A stretch of DNA of 64,000 bases from Congeria kusceri. Taxonomy: Eukaryota > Mollusca > Bivalvia > Myida > Dreissenidae. Where the stretch lies: assembly GCA_027627225.1 (NCBI GenBank), contig JAPFQT010000150.1, positions 439,001 to 503,000 of the forward strand, in the 5' to 3' direction. Positions 59,776 through 64,000 of this stretch are shown here, piece after piece. Positions within the stretch are counted from its first letter, which is position 1, and each line of letters opens with the position of its first letter. Under the pieces are notes generated by a model, which was not told the DNA's origin, made no database searches, and saw only the letters and a list, made by a program, of their open reading frames with translations. The position numbers were made by a program, and so were the translations under genes.

Positions 59776-60846
59776 TTTTATCATATGCTTTTCAAGGAAA
59801 CAAAACTTCTTATTTTACCAAAACATGTTGATTAATCCAAAAAGTCGTGTAATGAAGTGTCGTCATTTCATGTTGGCGACGTCATGTCATTAAAATAACG
59901 TCATCCGATTGGTCAGTCAAAGAATATGTAGCCAATTAAAACTCCTTAAATGTTATCTTAAACATGTGTACTTAATAATGTACGAAATATTCGTAACTGT
60001 TGTATTACACTGGAAACAAGGTATAGCATGTGATAAAATTGTATAAACAATCCTTTGTTAACTTATATCGAATAAATAAAACAAAATAATTAACCTTTTT
60101 ATACTAGGTAAAACACATTTTACCATATAATTCACTGCAGTATATGCACAAACAAACAATCAAATACCAATTTATGCATGATAACAAACGAGTGTTAAAA
60201 TGACTTTATGAACGAATTTTTGTTCCAAGCTCTGAAATCAACCGTTTTATTTCTGAAGACTTCATTAAAATATATTAAGGAGACCAAATCAATGTTAGTT
60301 TGTCTGAGCTGTAAAATAGGACGATCCACTGAATTCAAAAATTCTATTTTTGTCTCCAACCTCTTTAGTAACAGATTAAAACACACAACAATACCAATAA
60401 ATTAAAAAATGATAAATAATTTACCGCAAAGTAACCAAACGCAAACCGATATCCGAAACACTTTAGTTTGTTTTATTTTTGTCCGTACTAGAGCCCTTGT
60501 GTTAACAGAATGACGTTCATTTATTAAGATTATTAATTTTGTACTAAGCACTTACAAACGAAAGACTTTAATTAACTGTTCAATGAAATTCTGATCTCTT
60601 TATTAAATATGATTGAACACGTGACATTAATAAATAAATTAATCCGATTGACAAATAACGCGTGGTGGCCTTCTTTTTAAATGTAATCTACCAATTGCAA
60701 ACTTTGCGAATTTAATTGACTTACTCAAACGTTTCTCTAAACATCCTTTATTTATTGAATACATCAAGATTTATGTTTCATCTTTAATAACAGGGATTTA
60801 CCAGATGCAGATTCTTCGTTTTTAGTTAATACATAACACAACGATA
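59776..60846. other. No gene seen
   Basis: AT-rich unique sequence. The complementary open frames at 60195-60405 mirror each other and show no domain. Confidence 0.4.
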
Positions 60847-61117
60847 AGGGGCCATTTTCCAGAAACATCTTAAGTAGTGTGCGATCCTTTACCTTAAAAT
60901 CAACATTGTATTTGTTTATTATTCGTTTATATAATCAAACTTGTATTATGCTAAGTGTTTATTAATTATCTCATATAGTAGTAACTCTTTTTTAATATAT
61001 AACTATAAAAATGACTCACTAACTTAGGTAGTTTGTTCAAAATAACTTTTAGAAATGTTTAACTTAAACAAACTTATTTTAAAATACACTTAATATGTTT
61101 CTGGAATACGGTCCAAG
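60847..61117. mobile_element. MITE with ~25-bp inverted ends
   Basis: 'ggggccattttccagaaaca' plus 'tcttaagt' at the left; 'acttaatatgtttctggaat' plus 'acggtcc' at the right, inverted with a few mismatches. Flanking 'aagg' on both sides may be a short target duplication. Confidence 0.65.
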
Positions 61118-61351
61118 GAACGAAATAAATACAAAGCGATAAATATTCGGATTAGAACAATACTCATAACTCGGTATGAGTTCAATAAGATACACGAATA
61201 TAGGTTACGGTGTTTGTACATGATAACTGTTAGTTGAAAACTGTTCTTTTATATCCATAATGCATACGACATGAGATAAAATGATGTTGAATTAATGTGT
61301 TGGTTTAATATTGCCATAATATTGCAACTGTAGATGTCTTTCTCTTGTTCT

Positions 61352-61480
61352 GGATAATCCAAGATCAGCTAGCCTATATCACGATTGCCACACAGCTCCC
61401 CTTGAGTCATGTGACCTTCCAAGTCGAACTGACCATCGTCATGTAGCTGATGAAGACTGTGAGATACAGTCGAAATATAC
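61352..61480 (+). CDS. Putative exon with strong donor
   Basis: An acceptor-like GCAACTGTAG (61331-61351 region) precedes an open stretch encoding LVLDNPRSASLYHDC, PLESCDLPSRTDHRHVADED and CEIQSKYT. It ends at a good donor, TACAA/GTAAGTAAA. Several Cys and His residues are spaced like an extracellular module, but I recognise no family. Only the donor is strong evidence. Confidence 0.3.
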
Positions 61481-61489
61481 AAGTAAGTA

Positions 61490-62204
61490 AATAGCTTTTT
61501 TATGTGTCGATGGATTTCAAGAATCATGTCATACTATTGTTTTTGTACCATATATATATATAAAACATCGAGTCGGCATATCCGAGAAACTAAAAAAAAA
61601 ATCAAAAACAAAAAACAACTCTGGCCTGGACGAGCTTCAACAGTCCTGAATTGTATCTGACCATCAAGCCTACATTGACGAAATAACACCAAGTGGGATA
61701 ACGTAACGGTTGAATGGCTAGACGGTCTGTTATACGCTACCCTTTGTACATGTTCCAAGCCCTCATCGCACAATACTCATGGCAGCGGTTACTGCTCCCT
61801 TAAGTGAAGAGCAATGTACGGATGTTACTGTGACTTCGTTAACACGTTGTTTACTTCTGCGTAAATCTACTATTTTAATTTAGACCATGTGATCTGACAA
61901 TGGTCACGTGGAACTTCGTACCGGCAGGGATATGCTGAGCAAGGCTCGGAACCAGTCAAATCTCTGCGCGGAGGTTTTCATTGCACACATAGAGAATACG
62001 AGGGAAGATCCAGAATTACTCGGAATTTAGTCACACATTCAATAATATTTATTATACGTCCATAAAAAATACTCCAAAACGATGAGGAATCCATCTACTA
62101 TACAGGATAAGAAAATATATTGGAATCAAACAATACATCACCGGTATATACGTCTACAAACAAACATTATAATGCGCGTACGGCGCGCAGTCTGCACAAC
62201 GTCA
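61490..62204. other. No gene seen
   Basis: Unique sequence; short (TA)n at 61551-61563. No supported frame. Confidence 0.4.
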
Positions 62205-63060
62205 TTACGTCATTTACTTCGACGTCTTAAACCCACTCAGGGTTTTTCAAAGTATTCCCCGCCGCACTCGATACACCGTCGGTGCCTATGTCCCACTGCG
62301 TGCATATGTTCTCATACCATGATGAGTCGTACTGTTGGACAATTTCAGTTGTTGATTCCCGTAATTGTGATAGCGACTCAAACCGGCGACCCTTCAACTG
62401 CCGTTTAATTGTAGGGACAATCGAGAAATGGAACGGGCCCAAATCTGGGGAATATGGCGGGGGTGTGACCGTCCCAAAGCCTATGACACGGATTTCCAAC
62501 TGAGTTCCCGCTGATGTAAAAATGCTCCATGAAGACACTGGGTCGCTTTTCCGCAAAGCATTGGACAGTTCACGTCGGAGAACCTAAATTGTTAAGTTAT
62601 TGTTATGTTACAAATTGCAGTGCATGCGTATTTTTAATTTGTTTATTTTAATTATTGACGCAATTTTAAATTAAATGTACCACAGAAAACAAATATTGAA
62701 GTTTACTAAATTTACTGTAATATTCTGCGTTTACAGTCGCTCCATTGGGTACCGTATGCATGAGGATCATACCCATGATGTCGGCAAACATTATGAACAT
62801 TGTCTTGCCACTGCTTTTGGACACCCGGGCATTTTTGGGAGATGGGGAACCATTGCGCTTCCAGACTGCATACTGCGCCTTCGTCTCGGTGTTATGGCAC
62901 CAAAGCCAGTCTCATCGGTGGTAATGATGCGCTGCAGGAATAAATAGCCCTCTCGCCCAGATCGCATGCTGAAGTCACGGGTATCCCGCACGCGACGTTC
63001 CTGTTCGTCCTGCTTTAGAAGGCTCGGTACCATTAAAATAATATAATGCTGCATATGTTT
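62205..63060 (-). pseudogene. mariner-family transposase pseudogene
   Basis: - strand segments match mariner transposase in order. YLFLQRIITTDETGF (near 62930, first catalytic D) is followed by RRRRSMQSGSAMVPHLP and MFADIMGMILMHTVPNGATV (near 62780). PPPYSPDLGPFHF (near 62455, with the later catalytic D region) and LKGRRFESLSQLRES come next. The C-terminal CIECGGEYFEKP is in another frame near 62260. Frameshifts and a missing segment (62590-62680, where the HHDNARPH-like block should be) show it is dead. The usual TDETW is TDETG. The terminal repeats were not found. Confidence 0.82.
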
Positions 63061-64000
63061 ACCAAAAGGAAATATAATTTTTTTTTGGAAACCTTAAATT
63101 TCATGTACATGTAACTTAAATGCTATTAGTTACATAGTTCTTCTTACTGACCCCGTACGGTGTGATACAGATTGGGCTATTGCATTGCTTATGTATTAAT
63201 TATTTTATGTTTGCTTTTAAAGAATGATTTTACTGACTGGATATTTACTGGTGCTGACATAGTTTGTAATACTACACGGTCTGCACATGACCCGGCTGAA
63301 CCGAAGAAAGCGAATATTCTGCACGAGATATGATAAAAATCAATTACTTCATATAGATCTAGTATTATTTGGACGTATTTAATTTGTGTTAATGCTGCAT
63401 AAATAAACATTTATTTGGCGAGGCTTAGAAAAACCGCGAGACTTGCACAGTACAATAGCCGGGTTGGAGCTTACAATAATGGAGTCAAAGGGATGTTACC
63501 GCTGCGAGGTGTATAGCGTTTCCTTTTCCAGAAATGATTACAACTTAAGTGCAATTCCAGTTTATGTAGTTAAAGCAACATTATAGAAAACAAAACACAC
63601 AAAAAACACTTTCAAAAAGCTCGTTTTCTGTTTAGTAAATACATACTCAGGCAAATGACAATCTAATTAAGTTTTAGCATTCGACATTTTCAAGATCGTG
63701 ACAATATTGACTATAACGTGTTAAATTTTTGGTAATAACGTACCACTACCAATTTTCGGGTTTATGTGAATATTAAAAAATTAACGTTTTTGTGATTTAT
63801 GAAGATTACAAATAATAAAATATACACGTTCTTGGTATCAAATTGTTTATTTTGTTGAATCTGATTCATTTGTACTGAAACTGTTGACTTTATAGTTTAT
63901 TCAGAGTAATATGACGTACGTCCAAACATTGACTGATGTAAAAGTTACTGACCTGATATAAAAAATATATATATCAGGTACCTCTGTATCAGGCCGATAT
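63061..64000. other. No supported gene
   Basis: AT-rich. A short frame from an ATG at 63480 (MESKGCYRCE...) has a CxxC but no support. A palindrome 'cctgatataaaaaatatata-tatcagg' lies at about 63951-63979. Confidence 0.4.

Noticed and set aside
63480..63588. Small frame MESKGCYRCE...
   Set aside because: Too short, no splice or homology support; the CxxC alone is not enough.

Overview
The window is eukaryotic and looks like an invertebrate, most probably bivalve mollusc, genome. It is AT-rich and dominated by minisatellites, MITEs, a tRNA-derived SINE and decayed LINEs. Spliced exons have GT-AG introns. The gene families seen (Mab-21/cGAS-like, mucin WxxW, G2E3-like HECT) are ones I know as expanded in molluscs. 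The MITE at 267-512, with its GCACAGGCTAATCCGGGACG core, resembles a repeat I associate with dreissenid mussels. That assignment is from memory and unverified.

The main result is a 16.1-kb DNA transposon at 40848-56969 that appears complete. Perfect 6-bp target-site duplications (AGTCCC) flank it at 40842-40847 and 56970-56975. It has 29-bp terminal inverted repeats with 28 matches, and an AT-rich minisatellite array lies just inside each end in inverted orientation. It carries two convergent, open genes. On the + strand is a DDE integrase-type transposase (41631-43079) with SAM-like, HTH and catalytic domains. On the - strand is a six-exon SAM/C2HC/HECT E3 ubiquitin-ligase gene (56077 to 46856, 674 aa) in which every intron phase fits and no stop interrupts the frame. 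I read this as an IS3EU-like or related element carrying a ubiquitin ligase.

Other genes are as follows. A broken Mab-21/cGAS-like pseudogene lies on the - strand at 12586-13932. Three phase-consistent exons (36782 to 34164, - strand) encode the C-terminal part of a mucin WxxW-type protein with a Gly/Ser/Asn repeat tail and a likely GPI-anchor signal. A single C2H2 zinc-finger exon sits at 22801. Short isolated exon candidates lie near 4.5-4.95, 58.7 and 61.4 kb.

Layout: 0.27-2.3 kb, MITE and LINE remnant; 2.7-8.9 kb, minisatellites; 10.1-12.2 kb, a decaying 35-bp array; 12.6-14.2 kb, Mab-21 pseudogene; 15.5-17.8 kb, SINE, MITE fragment and hAT-like element; 18.7-21.6 kb, LINE remnants ending in (TTGA)n; 22.4-23.2 kb, polypyrimidine repeat and zinc-finger exon; 26.1-31.2 kb, three large minisatellites; 34.2-36.8 kb, WxxW gene; 36.9-38.8 kb, a (CTA)n array split by a pogo/Tigger-like element; 39.3 kb, SINE; 40.8-57.0 kb, the large transposon; 57.2-58.7 kb, a 48-bp minisatellite; 59-61 kb, palindromic MITEs; 62.2-63.1 kb, mariner pseudogene. 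Many long open frames are translations of tandem repeats and are not called as genes.
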